Source: Geobacillus proteiniphilus (lineage in GTDB: Bacteria; Bacillota; Bacilli; Bacillales; Anoxybacillaceae). From it: 64,000 nt of DNA. This document shows positions 51,576 to 60,707 of the stretch, one piece after another. Both the position numbers and the translations under genes were made by a program. The notes below the pieces were generated by a model. The model was not told the origin of the DNA and searched no databases. It saw only the letters and a list, made by a program, of their open reading frames with translations. The stretch's first letter is position 1, and the number at the start of each line of letters is the position of its first letter. The DNA is taken from positions 33,632-97,631 of the forward strand of contig NZ_MQMG01000005.1 in the NCBI RefSeq assembly GCF_001908025.1, written 5' to 3'.

Positions 51576-52687
51576 CGGAGGCCCCCCACCAACGTTTCTT
51601 TCACCTTTTCCACTCTCGCTTCCCACGAATGTTTCGCCATAAACGTCTGCTCAATGCGCAAGCGGCACTCCTCGAGCATGTCGGCCATCTTGGCGATCGC
51701 TTCTGCCATCGACGACGGGTTGTCGTCGCAAATGACGCCGTACCCATCCGCTTCAATCAACCGCTTTTGCGCTGAGCAAGCGGTGGCGACAATCGGCAGG
51801 CCGCTCGACAGATAGTCAACCAGCTTGACGGGAACGGAAAAATCATTGTACTCGCTCCGCCGCCGCGGGATGAAGGCGAAATCCATCTCCGCATACAAAC
51901 GGTCGAGCGCTTCGCCGCTGACGTGCTTGACGCGCACTTGCAAGGCGGCAAGCTCTTCTTTCACCGCAAGCGGCTGCCGCTCGTACTCGTCTTTTCGGCA
52001 GACGACGGTGAGCGAAACAAGCAGCTTGCGGCGGTTTGCCAAGCGAATCGCCTCAAGCAGGAGCGGAAGCCCATAGTCGGCATTGTTGATGCCGCCAACA
52101 TAAATGGCATTCAGCGGCTGTTTCGCCGTCCCGAACCGCTGAAACGGCTTTTGCTTCCCACCCGGCGGCAAATCGACCATCGGGCGGCGGATCGCGACGT
52201 ATGTTCCCATTTCGAGGCTCGGCAAAAAGATGACATCGCAGTACCGCTCGTAAAACCGTTCTTCCCAACGGTACATCATTTGCATGGCCGCTTTTTTCCA
52301 ACCGCGGAGCGGATACAAATCAGGAAACTTCCAATAGACGTCGCGGTAAAAGACGCCGATCGGAACGTTGCGGGCTTTCAAGTAGCGGAGAACGTCCCGG
52401 TCGACGAACGGACGTTGCGGCCGGTGTCCTGGGTCAGTGAGCCAAAGCGGAATCGTCTGGTTTTCCATATAGCAAAACCAGACATCATCGAGCTTGCCTT
52501 GGCTGCGGAGCTCTTGAAATTGCTTCTCCCGCTCGGCTGACGTGCCGGCGATCAGAAGAACGTCCACTCCCTCCTTCGCTCCCCAGCGCAAAAACGCCTG
52601 ATGCATTTCATACGGCCGCAGCTTTGACCCGCTGTTTCGTTCCGCGGCGAGTGAAAACGGGTAATAAATCAATACGGTTTTCATCAT
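51572..52687 (-). CDS. Glycosyltransferase, GT1/GT4-like
   Basis: A 371-aa protein. Recognisable donor-binding half: AIYVGGINNADYGLPLLLEA, FAFIPRRRSEYNDFSVPVKL and DYLSSGLPIVATACSAQKRL. The N-terminal half (LIYYPFSLAAERNSGSKLRP, then FYRDVYWKFPDLYP) is less typical. Start ATG-ATG directly after the wzy stop; the two genes abut. It probably adds one sugar of the repeat. Confidence 0.85.
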   Translation of the reverse strand: MMKTVLIYYPFSLAAERNSGSKLRPYEMHQAFLRWGAKEGVDVLLIAGTSAEREKQFQELRSQGKLDDVWFCYMENQTIPLWLTDPGHRPQRPFVDRDVLRYLKARNVPIGVFYRDVYWKFPDLYPLRGWKKAAMQMMYRWEERFYERYCDVIFLPSLEMGTYVAIRRPMVDLPPGGKQKPFQRFGTAKQPLNAIYVGGINNADYGLPLLLEAIRLANRRKLLVSLTVVCRKDEYERQPLAVKEELAALQVRVKHVSGEALDRLYAEMDFAFIPRRRSEYNDFSVPVKLVDYLSSGLPIVATACSAQKRLIEADGYGVICDDNPSSMAEAIAKMADMLEECRLRIEQTFMAKHSWEARVEKVKETLVGGLR

Positions 52688-54076
52688 TCATCCCTCATCA
52701 GTGATTCGCCTTTTCGTTGCAAACCATGCCCGTAAATCCCCCTGCACCCGCAGCCATAACGCCATTCCGCCAAACAATGCCACGAGCAGCACCCAGGTCG
52801 GATTGAACAAAAAATCGGTGAACCCACCGACGAGCGTGCGGGGGATGTTAATGGAAAAATAAACGAACAAACTTAAAAACAAGGGATTTTTTGGCAGCCG
52901 TAGAAACCCAATGTACAACAGCTGCGTCACGACACCGACATACAGCGTGCCGATGACGATTCCCACATAACCGAAATTGGCATACGCCTCAGCGACAAAA
53001 AGGGTGTTCAACACTCCCCCTGTCCCGTCTTCAATCCGCTCTGGGAACACGTGCGCCATCACGAGGCGGGCGGAGCGGACGTTCTCGACGTCAAACAACC
53101 CTGTTAAAATCGAGGGCAAGCTTTTTCCATAAAGAAATGGCAACGCTTCGCCGAACAAATTCAAATGAAGAAACGTCGGCGCGATTTGCGCCAAAATCAT
53201 GCGGCCAATCGGGCCCTTGTTGTAAGACAAAAAGGTCGTGGCATCTTGCACCCCTTGAATGACGATGTACATGCCGACGAGCACCGCCGCCCCCACTCCC
53301 CCATACAGCGCCAGTTTCACCGCCGACAGCCTTGTTTTTCCAATGTAAATGCGAATGAGGAAAAACATCATCACATAAAAGAAAATCGGCGATTTGGCCA
53401 AATCATACACATTGACGAACACCGCCCCGACAAACAGACAGATAAACAGCAGCTTCCACCGCCACTCGTGCGTCAGCTCGGCAAACAAATAAGCGATAAA
53501 CGACAAAAGCGGCGTGAGCGTAATGGCAAAAATATTGCGAACGAGCACGTTTCCGGCAAAATGGCGCGACGCCTCAATGCGCAACGCAGCCAAGCTCTCA
53601 TCCGTCCCTGTCAAGAGCGCAAACACCGGAATCGTCGGCGTTTTCCAAATCATATACGCAATGGCGGCAAAACTGAGCAGCGACAGCGCCAAAAACGCAT
53701 AAAACACTTGGCTGCCCGTCGCTCCGGCCAACGGGGAAAGCGGCTTTTGCAAATAGGCGCGAAGCTCCTGCCTGGCTTCAAATCCGCACAGCCTTGAAAC
53801 GACCACCATCGACAGCGGGAACACGATCATGACAAAGCACACGACAGCAAATCCAATCTGCCGGTATTCCTCAGGCCGAAACAGCTTGCGAATCATGTAG
53901 TAATCGTCCATCCCCAAGGCGATCAGCAGCGCGCCGATGAAGCTTGATAGAAGGAACGAGTAATAGTACACAATCGACACGAGATTCGGCGCCGTCAATG
54001 AAAGCGTCCCCGCTGCATAGCGAAACATCAAGGTGGAGGCGACAAGAACAATCAACCAGATCAACACGTCCAACAT
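52688..54076 (-). CDS. O-antigen polymerase-like membrane protein (Wzy-type)
   Basis: A 462-aa polytopic membrane protein with about 11-12 hydrophobic segments and a large soluble loop near residues 290-345 (FGEALPFLYGKSLPSILTGL), the pattern of Wzy polymerases. Wzy proteins join lipid-linked repeats on the outer face. Primary sequence is poorly conserved in this family, so the call rests on topology and position among flippase, chain-length and transferase genes. It starts 12 bp after the epimerase gene. Confidence 0.8.
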   Translation of the reverse strand: MLDVLIWLIVLVASTLMFRYAAGTLSLTAPNLVSIVYYYSFLLSSFIGALLIALGMDDYYMIRKLFRPEEYRQIGFAVVCFVMIVFPLSMVVVSRLCGFEARQELRAYLQKPLSPLAGATGSQVFYAFLALSLLSFAAIAYMIWKTPTIPVFALLTGTDESLAALRIEASRHFAGNVLVRNIFAITLTPLLSFIAYLFAELTHEWRWKLLFICLFVGAVFVNVYDLAKSPIFFYVMMFFLIRIYIGKTRLSAVKLALYGGVGAAVLVGMYIVIQGVQDATTFLSYNKGPIGRMILAQIAPTFLHLNLFGEALPFLYGKSLPSILTGLFDVENVRSARLVMAHVFPERIEDGTGGVLNTLFVAEAYANFGYVGIVIGTLYVGVVTQLLYIGFLRLPKNPLFLSLFVYFSINIPRTLVGGFTDFLFNPTWVLLVALFGGMALWLRVQGDLRAWFATKRRITDEG

Positions 54077-54088
54077 GCCGACGCACCC

Positions 54089-55147
54089 TTATCGCTGTCC
54101 GATCGCCGCCACGATTTTCTCCGCCGCATGCCCATCGCCAAAGACGTCCGCATAAACAGGGGCGACTTCCTTGTGGACCGCCGCGACGATCTTCTCGCGG
54201 TCCGTGCCGGTTAAGATGTTCGCCCCGCCTTCGAGCGTTTCCACCCATTCGGTTTGTTCGCGCACCGTCACGCAAGGCACGCGCAAGAAATACGCCTCCT
54301 TTTGCACGCCGCCTGAATCGGTGATGATTTTTTTCGCGCCGCTCTCTAGCCGAAGCATGTCCAAATAACCGACCGGATCGATCAGCCGAAGCCCTGGAAT
54401 CGCCGAAGCGTCCAAGCCGTACTCTTCAAGCTTATGCCGCGTCCGCGGATGAATCGGCCACACTTTCGTCCCGTCGATGTCCGCAAAAGCAGCCAAAATG
54501 GCTTTCAATTTGTCGGGGTCATCGGTATTTTCCGCTCGGTGAATGGTGATCAAGTAGTAGGATTGTTCCGCCAGCGACAAATCAGCTAAAATCGTCGATT
54601 GGCGCTGTGCGAGCTCCTTGTTGTACAAAATGGCGTCATACATGACGTCGCCGACATTCCAGACGTTTCGCGTAATATTTTCTTTTCGTAAATTTTCCAC
54701 GGCCGTCTCCGTTGGACAAAATAAGAGCTCGGAGACATGATCGGTCATGATGCGGTTGATTTCTTCCGGCATCTGCTTGTTGAAGCTGCGCAGCCCGGCT
54801 TCGACGTGGATGACCGGAATGTGCAACTTCGAAGCGACCAACGCGCCGGCGAGCGTCGAGTTCGTATCGCCATAGACGAGCACATAATCCGGTTTTTCTT
54901 GCATGACAATTTCTTCAATTTTAATCAGCATTTCGCCCGTTTGCTTTCCATGGCTGCCTGAACCCACCCCAAGATAGTAGTCAGGCGTCGGAATGTTCAA
55001 CTCCTCAAAAAAAATGGCCGACATATTCGGGTCATAGTGCTGCCCGGTATGGATCAGCACTTCGGTATATTGTTTTCGCAAGACGCGCGAGACGGGGGCA
55101 GCCTTGATAAACTGCGGTCTGGCGCCTAACACGGTGGCGATTTTCAT
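54089..55147 (-). CDS. Non-hydrolysing UDP-sugar 2-epimerase (WbpI/MnaA type)
   Basis: A 352-aa epimerase. MKIATVLGARPQFIKAAPVS, HTGQHYDPNMS, VYGDTNSTLAGALVA and the SGGVQKEAYFL loop are signatures. MnaA/WecB members convert UDP-GlcNAc to UDP-ManNAc, while WbpI converts UDP-GlcNAc(3NAc)A to UDP-ManNAc(3NAc)A. Because the four preceding WbpA/B/D/E steps are all present in this cluster, the WbpI reaction is more likely, but the sequence alone does not exclude MnaA. ATG 55147 with AGGAGGTG. Confidence 0.88.
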   Translation of the reverse strand: MKIATVLGARPQFIKAAPVSRVLRKQYTEVLIHTGQHYDPNMSAIFFEELNIPTPDYYLGVGSGSHGKQTGEMLIKIEEIVMQEKPDYVLVYGDTNSTLAGALVASKLHIPVIHVEAGLRSFNKQMPEEINRIMTDHVSELLFCPTETAVENLRKENITRNVWNVGDVMYDAILYNKELAQRQSTILADLSLAEQSYYLITIHRAENTDDPDKLKAILAAFADIDGTKVWPIHPRTRHKLEEYGLDASAIPGLRLIDPVGYLDMLRLESGAKKIITDSGGVQKEAYFLRVPCVTVREQTEWVETLEGGANILTGTDREKIVAAVHKEVAPVYADVFGDGHAAEKIVAAIGQR

Positions 55148-55313
55148 CCGAAACACCTCCTAGAACGTTGGTGAAAAACAGTGATTTCTGCAAAATCATC
55201 GGTTCATGAATGCAAAGCAGGATCATGACCATGCTGTTTTTCAATGTGAGAAAGTCCTTTGAAGGAGCGTTTTCCCATTCAGTCACCAGACTTCTAGATC
55301 AGACGAGCGGTTA

Positions 55314-56762
55314 TCAAGTATTTTGCGCATTTTCGCCCTCGATCGTGCGCACCGGGCGGCGCAAATCACGATCAACCCGGCTGGCAAAGAGCGTGGCGGC
55401 AAACAAGCCCCAACCAGCGAGCACCCAGCCGTCAGCGAGCGGCGCCTGCTGGACGTAGACGATGACGATGAGGGCGAGCAATGTGCCGACAAAAACCAAA
55501 GACATCTTTTTCCACGACACCGGCACGGAATACACTTGTTGGCTTTTGCGAAAAATGAAGGCCACAGCGACAATATACGTAATGAGGCTGGCCGCGACCG
55601 CTCCCCAGCTGAGCCAAAGCGGCACCAAAACGGCGTTCAACGCAAGATGAAGAAGCGCCGCTAGAGTGAACACCCGTGAAATATAGCCGGTTTCCTTTGT
55701 CAAAAACAAGCCGGTGGAAAGAATCAAATAATAAAAGTTCAAAAAAGTGACTGCCGATAAAAAAGGGATATAGGACGCTGCATCCTGATATTCCTGTTTG
55801 AAAAAGGTTTCCACAAGCCACGGGCTCGCCGTGGCGATCAAAAGCAGCCCAAACGCTCCAATGAGCAAAAGCGCCATATACACTTTAGCAAACAGCGTAC
55901 GGCTTTCCGGTCGGTCTTTCATCGACATCGAATACGGACGCCACGCCATCTGCACGCCGCTGGTGATGAGCGTGATCACGGTCGCGAGCCGCAAGGCAAC
56001 CCCAAACACCCCGACTTCCTCCAACGACGCAAACCGTTGGATGAAAAACGTGCTGACGTTGGCGATCACCCAAAAGGCGAGCGAAGTCGGCACGAGCGGG
56101 GCGGCGTAGGCAAGCAGCTCCTTTAACACGTCAAGGCGCACGCGCCACACCATATACTTTACGGTCAAATGCAGCATCAACAAAAACACGAGCGCGCTGC
56201 TTACGAGCCGGCCGATGAGCAGCCCTTCCGGCGTCGCCGCGAACCACCGGAGCGCCGCATACGACAGCACAGCGACAAGCAGCATTTTCACGAGCGTCCA
56301 AATCACGACTTTTTTCGTCTGAAATTCAAACCGCAGCACCGTCGTCGCCACGACGAAAATCGTATCGAGCAGCAACGTCGCGATACTGATGTACAGCAAA
56401 TCGACATAGCGAGGTTCTTTAAACAGCGCGCCTGCGATCCACGGACCGGCCAAAACGACAGCCAAAAATAAGATGGCGACGACAAACAGCCGGAAGTACA
56501 TGACGTTGCGCACATACAAAAGGCGCTTCTCTTTGTCGTCCGTGTCGTAATAGTAAAAAGAGAGCGCCGAATCCGTACCGAAAATGACGAGAAACGTCAG
56601 CATCGACGTCCATTGGTCGATCAAGTAGACCGCCCCGTACTGCGCCTTTGACAAATAGCTTGTATAAATCGGCAGCATCAAAAAGGCAATCAGCTTCGTA
56701 CCGACGTTCATAAACGCGTAAAGGAGCGAATCCGCTCCTAAACGCTTGAATGCCGAGAACAA
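55314..56762 (-). CDS. Polysaccharide flippase (Wzx-like, MATE/MVF superfamily)
   Basis: A 482-aa membrane protein with about 14 helices. N-terminus RLGADSLLYAFMNVGTKLIA and LPIYTSYLSKAQYGAVYLID are typical of lipid-linked oligosaccharide flippases. It would move the undecaprenyl-linked repeat across the membrane for the Wzy-type polymerase. The start is TTG 56762, one base after the stop of the acetyltransferase gene; the frame extends 36 codons further only by overlapping that gene. Confidence 0.9.
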   Translation of the reverse strand: MFSAFKRLGADSLLYAFMNVGTKLIAFLMLPIYTSYLSKAQYGAVYLIDQWTSMLTFLVIFGTDSALSFYYYDTDDKEKRLLYVRNVMYFRLFVVAILFLAVVLAGPWIAGALFKEPRYVDLLYISIATLLLDTIFVVATTVLRFEFQTKKVVIWTLVKMLLVAVLSYAALRWFAATPEGLLIGRLVSSALVFLLMLHLTVKYMVWRVRLDVLKELLAYAAPLVPTSLAFWVIANVSTFFIQRFASLEEVGVFGVALRLATVITLITSGVQMAWRPYSMSMKDRPESRTLFAKVYMALLLIGAFGLLLIATASPWLVETFFKQEYQDAASYIPFLSAVTFLNFYYLILSTGLFLTKETGYISRVFTLAALLHLALNAVLVPLWLSWGAVAASLITYIVAVAFIFRKSQQVYSVPVSWKKMSLVFVGTLLALIVIVYVQQAPLADGWVLAGWGLFAATLFASRVDRDLRRPVRTIEGENAQNT

Positions 56763-56763
56763 T

Positions 56764-57495
56764 TTATAACAACTCCCGCTCGTCGACCATTTTGCTGAAG
56801 CGCGCCGGGAATCCTTTGACGACCGTCCTCGGTTCCGTATCTTTCGTGACGAGCGCCCCAGCGGCGACAAACGTCTCTTCCGCCACCGTCACGCCCGGCA
56901 GCAAAATCGCTCCGCCCCCGACGCGCGCCCCGCGCTTGACGGTCGCCCCTTTGATTTTGGCGAACCGTTCTTCCGTCCGCCCCATGTAGTTGTCATTGGT
57001 CGTCGTGACGCACGGGGCGATGAAAACATGGTCTTCGAGCGTCGTGTAGGCAGTGATGTAGGAGTTCGACTGGATTTTCGTCCGATCGCCGATTTGGACG
57101 TGGTTTTCAATGCACACCCCGCGCCCGACGATCACATATTGGCCGATTTGCACGTTTTCGCGCACGCTCGCCAAATCAGCGATCAATGTGTAGGCGCCGA
57201 TCGTCGCTCCTCGATAGATGACGGCGTTGGCGCCGATCGTGCAATGGTCGCCGATGACAAGCGGCGGCAGCTCGCCCGACAGCTTGACGGTGCTCGTTTT
57301 CGCCGGCTTCGGCGGTTTGCCGAGCACCGCGCCGTCGGCGATCGTCACGCCGTCGCCAATGACGGTTCCTTCGTGAATCGTGACGTGATGGCCGATTTTA
57401 ACGTCGTTTCCGATTTTTACATTCGCCTCGATGACAGTGAAATGGCCGATTTCGACACGTTCACCGCAAACAACAGAGGGATCGACAATATGCAT
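56764..57495 (-). CDS. Left-handed beta-helix N-acetyltransferase (WbpD-like)
   Basis: A 243-aa hexapeptide-repeat acyltransferase. Regular I/V-G-x4 repeats fill residues 1-215 (VKIGNDVKIGHHVTIHEGTV, VQIGQYVIVGRGVCIENHVQ), with the acceptor loop TTTNDNYMGR and the C-terminal VTKDTEPRTVVKGFPAR. WbpD acetylates the 3-amino group of UDP-GlcNAc(3NH2)A with acetyl-CoA. Assignment to that step is from its companions WbpA, WbpB and WbpE. It follows the dehydrogenase gene by 17 bp. Confidence 0.88.
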   Translation of the reverse strand: MHIVDPSVVCGERVEIGHFTVIEANVKIGNDVKIGHHVTIHEGTVIGDGVTIADGAVLGKPPKPAKTSTVKLSGELPPLVIGDHCTIGANAVIYRGATIGAYTLIADLASVRENVQIGQYVIVGRGVCIENHVQIGDRTKIQSNSYITAYTTLEDHVFIAPCVTTTNDNYMGRTEERFAKIKGATVKRGARVGGGAILLPGVTVAEETFVAAGALVTKDTEPRTVVKGFPARFSKMVDERELL

Positions 57496-57512
57496 CGTTT
57501 CGTCTCCTTCGC

Positions 57513-58826
57513 TTACAATTTGACGTATTTTGCTGGTTTCGACACATCTTTCATGGCGTTGCGTGTGTCAAACACGACCCGGCTGTGACGAGCGACCATT
57601 TCATAGTCGATGTTGGAATGGTCCGTCGTAATCAAGACAAGATCCGACTGCTCGAGCAGTTCCGGCGTCAGCTCGACCGTCTCAATCACCCGGTTGCACG
57701 CCCGGAACGACGGAACATACGGGTCGACGACCGCAAATTCCGCTCCGTATTGCTCGAGCAGCTCGACGATTTTCAACACTGGCGATTCGCGCACATCATC
57801 AATGTCTTTTTTGTAGGCGACGCCGAGCACCGTCACTTTCGAACCGCGCAGCGCCTTCCCTTCTTCGTTCAAAATGAGCATCGCGCGGTTGACGACATAT
57901 TCCGGCATTGCGTTGTTGATTTCTCCGGCCAGCTCGATCAAGCGCGTATGGTAGTTGTATTCGCGCGCCTTCCATGTCAAATAAAACGGGTCGATTGGAA
58001 TGCAATGGCCGCCAAGCCCCGGCCCCGGATAAAACGCCATAAATCCGTACGGCTTCGTTTTCGCTGCATCGATGACTTCCCAGACATCAATGCCCATCCG
58101 TTCGCACAAAATGGCCATTTCGTTCGCTAACGCAATGTTGATATGGCGAAACGTGTTTTCAAAAATTTTCTCCATTTCCGCCACCGCCGGACTCGACACT
58201 TCGTGCACATCGCCTTCAAGCACGGCTCGATACATGGCCGCCGCCACTTTCGTGCACGTTTTTGTCACGCCGCCGACGACTTTCGGCGTATTTTTCGTCT
58301 TAAACTGCTTGTTGCCCGGGTCAACCCGCTCCGGCGAATAGGCGACGAACACCGTTTCCCCGACGACGAGCCCCTTTTTCTCCAGCGCCGGTTTCACGAT
58401 TTCTTCCGTCGTGCCTGGATAGGTGGTCGATTCCAAAACGACAAGCATCCCTTCATGGGCGTATTTGGCGACTTCGTTTGCCGAGTTTTCGACGTAGGAC
58501 GTATCCGGCTGGTGATGCTCATCGAGCGGGGTCGGCACCGCGATCGCCACGGCATCGACTTCCGCGATCCGGGCGTAATCGGTCGTCGCCACGAGCCGCC
58601 CTTGTTTGACCATCTCATGCAAATCTTCATCGACGACATCGCCGATGTAGTTGATCCCATTGTTCACTTGATCGACGCGGCTTTGTTGGATGTCAAAGCC
58701 GATGACATGAAACCCTGCTTTTGCTTTTTCGACTGCCAGCGGCAGCCCGACGTAGCCAAGCCCGACCACGCCGATGACCGCGTCGCGTTTCTCAAACTTT
58801 TGCAACAGCCGTTCCGCGTAGTTCAT
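57513..58826 (-). CDS. UDP-N-acetylglucosamine 6-dehydrogenase (WbpA-like)
   Basis: A 437-aa NAD-dependent nucleotide-sugar dehydrogenase that oxidises C6 of UDP-GlcNAc to the uronic acid. NAD site VIGVVGLGYVGLPLA; YSPERVDPG; catalytic Cys in GPGLGGHCIPIDPFYL; third-domain VLGVAYKKDIDDVRESP. ATG 58826 has AAAGGA nine bases upstream. This is step one of the diacetamido-uronic acid pathway. UDP-ManNAc and UDP-glucose dehydrogenases are relatives, so the substrate is inferred from context. Confidence 0.9.
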   Translation of the reverse strand: MNYAERLLQKFEKRDAVIGVVGLGYVGLPLAVEKAKAGFHVIGFDIQQSRVDQVNNGINYIGDVVDEDLHEMVKQGRLVATTDYARIAEVDAVAIAVPTPLDEHHQPDTSYVENSANEVAKYAHEGMLVVLESTTYPGTTEEIVKPALEKKGLVVGETVFVAYSPERVDPGNKQFKTKNTPKVVGGVTKTCTKVAAAMYRAVLEGDVHEVSSPAVAEMEKIFENTFRHINIALANEMAILCERMGIDVWEVIDAAKTKPYGFMAFYPGPGLGGHCIPIDPFYLTWKAREYNYHTRLIELAGEINNAMPEYVVNRAMLILNEEGKALRGSKVTVLGVAYKKDIDDVRESPVLKIVELLEQYGAEFAVVDPYVPSFRACNRVIETVELTPELLEQSDLVLITTDHSNIDYEMVARHSRVVFDTRNAMKDVSKPAKYVKL

Positions 58827-58841
58827 TCCTCTCATTCCTTT

Positions 58842-59855
58842 CTACTCAGATAGTTGCACTCTTGTCCCCGTTTCCGCCGAACGCAAAATGGCTTCGATCA
58901 GCCGAACAGGAGCCAATCCGTCCAAACCAGTGACAATCGGCTCGCGGTCTTCGCGAATCGCTTGCACCATATCTTCAATGATCCATTGGTGCCCCGGCTT
59001 GCCAAACGGGTCGGCGTTGATCTCATCGATGAGCTTTGCCCGTTCTTCCTCGCTGACGCCTTCCGCTTCCCACGTTTCGATAAAGTTGGCCGTCCGGCCG
59101 CCGATTTTCACCGATGCCTTTTCGCCGAAAATGGCGATCGATTCCTCCAAGTTTTGCGGATAAATCGTCGTCGCTGCCTCAATGACGCCAAGCGCCCCGC
59201 TTTCAAACTCGACGACCGCCGCCGCGACGTCTTCCGTCTCAATCTTGCGCAGACGAGTCGCCGCCATCGCTTGCACCGCCTTGACCGGCCCCATCAGCCA
59301 AAGCAGCAAATCCAAATTGTGAATGGCTTGGTTCATCAAGACGCCGCCGTCAAACTCTTTCGTCCCCCGCCACGCCGCCTGATCATAATAGGCTTGATTT
59401 CGATTCCAGCGCACCGTGGCGTTCGCATGGCTCAGTTTTCCGAACATCCCGCGCTCCATCGCCTCTTTCAGCTTCCGAATTGCCGGGCGAAAGCGGTTCG
59501 GATGAACGACCGCGAGCTTCACGTCGTATTCCTTCGCCGCGCGGATCATCTCTTCGGCGTCGCTCATGCGGAGCGCCATCGGCTTTTCCACAATGATATG
59601 ACGGTGATAGCGGGCCGCCAACTTGGTCAGCGGCGCGTGCAACCCGGACGGAACGCAAATGTTGACGACATCGATCTGTTCGTTCTCCTTCAACATCGTC
59701 TCCATATCAGTGTAAACAGGAACATCCGACACGTCGCGCAAACGTTCCGGATTCGTGTCGCAAACCGCCGCCAGTTCGGCGTCGTCCGCCTTTTCAATGG
59801 CATCGATATGTTTTTTGGCGATATGCCCCATGCCGACAATGGCAAAACGGATCAT
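58842..59855 (-). CDS. Gfo/Idh/MocA-type UDP-sugar 3-dehydrogenase (WbpB-like)
   Basis: A 337-aa oxidoreductase. Rossmann start RFAIVGMGHIAKKHIDAIEK, the EKP motif in HIIVEKPMALR and the conserved His pair region GGVLMNQAIHNLDLLLWLM. WbpB oxidises C3 of UDP-GlcNAcA to the 3-keto sugar, with NAD recycled by 2-oxoglutarate; WbpE then aminates it. ATG 59855 overlaps the stop of the Wzz-like gene (ATGA), and GAGGAGGT lies 10 bases upstream. Confidence 0.9.
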   Translation of the reverse strand: MIRFAIVGMGHIAKKHIDAIEKADDAELAAVCDTNPERLRDVSDVPVYTDMETMLKENEQIDVVNICVPSGLHAPLTKLAARYHRHIIVEKPMALRMSDAEEMIRAAKEYDVKLAVVHPNRFRPAIRKLKEAMERGMFGKLSHANATVRWNRNQAYYDQAAWRGTKEFDGGVLMNQAIHNLDLLLWLMGPVKAVQAMAATRLRKIETEDVAAAVVEFESGALGVIEAATTIYPQNLEESIAIFGEKASVKIGGRTANFIETWEAEGVSEEERAKLIDEINADPFGKPGHQWIIEDMVQAIREDREPIVTGLDGLAPVRLIEAILRSAETGTRVQLSE

Positions 59856-60601
59856 GAAGAATAGTACCTCCTCGCGTCCAATATATACTTCCAAAGCGTC
59901 AGCCAAACGACCGTCAAAAACAGGCCGAGGACAAGGCCAATCGCCGCAAGCTGCCCCGTATACGTTTTCGATTTCGCCACCGTTTCCGACAACACGGCCG
60001 GTTTTTCGTAAAAGACGAGATTGCCGCGGATGCGATTGACGCGCTCCATCACTTCGGTCAAGTTGTTTTCCGACTCGACCAACAAGTCGCTGATGTCATC
60101 GAGTTGTTCTGGATTCAAGCGGCCCGACTGTACTTGTTCGCTATAATAATCGACTTTTTGCTGCAATGCGCGCTCCCGTTCTTCCAGCGCATGCAAGTAT
60201 TTCGTTGTGACATCAATCCGCTCTTGCGAATGGCGCTCGAGCTCCTGGCTATATTCCGACACAACAAGCTTCAATTCTCGACTCACGTCCTGTTCATCGT
60301 CGCCTTTGACGGTGATTTGCACGTACTGTTCCTCAGGAACGACGACATCCAAGTTTTTCACATCTGGAAACTTCGCCTCTATATTTTTCGGATCCGTCAA
60401 CTCTTTTACGTCAATCGATCCGGTAAACACGACAGCTTTCCCCGTATACTTCTCCCCCTGCAGCAAAAGCCGCCCTGCGATGACGGTCAAAACGATCGTC
60501 GCAAGCGGAACGACAAGAAACCACCATTTTCGCTGCCAAAAAAAGCGCAAATATTCGTATAGCACAAACGGTCGTTTTTCCGCCGTCAATCCGGCCACCA
60601 T
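59852..60601 (-). CDS. Wzz/YveK-type chain length determinant protein
   Basis: A 249-aa membrane protein: helix near 20-42 (WWFLVVPLATIVLTVIAGRL), an extracellular coiled region (LEERERALQQKVDYYSEQVQ) and a second helix near 218-240 (TGQLAAIGLVLGLFLTVVWL). This is the polysaccharide co-polymerase layout controlling chain length. No tyrosine kinase gene is nearby. The -10 of its promoter lies only five bases before the ATG, so the message may be leaderless or translation may start further in, for example at the GTG of codon 13. Confidence 0.85.
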   Translation of the reverse strand: MVAGLTAEKRPFVLYEYLRFFWQRKWWFLVVPLATIVLTVIAGRLLLQGEKYTGKAVVFTGSIDVKELTDPKNIEAKFPDVKNLDVVVPEEQYVQITVKGDDEQDVSRELKLVVSEYSQELERHSQERIDVTTKYLHALEERERALQQKVDYYSEQVQSGRLNPEQLDDISDLLVESENNLTEVMERVNRIRGNLVFYEKPAVLSETVAKSKTYTGQLAAIGLVLGLFLTVVWLTLWKYILDARRYYSS

Positions 60602-60606
60602 CCCTT

Positions 60607-60635
60607 ATCATAAAATAACAAAGTGTTGTGAACAA
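60607..60635 (-). promoter_or_regulatory. Sigma-A promoter immediately before the Wzz-like gene
   Basis: Minus strand TTGTTC (60630-60635), 17-nt spacer, TATGAT (60607-60612). Transcription would begin at or beside the annotated ATG. Confidence 0.5.
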
Positions 60636-60707
60636 AACAAATGATCCAACGCCAAAGAAAACGCCATTGCTGTGCGCAAGTGACGTTTCCTTTGGCCGGT
60701 TGGACGA

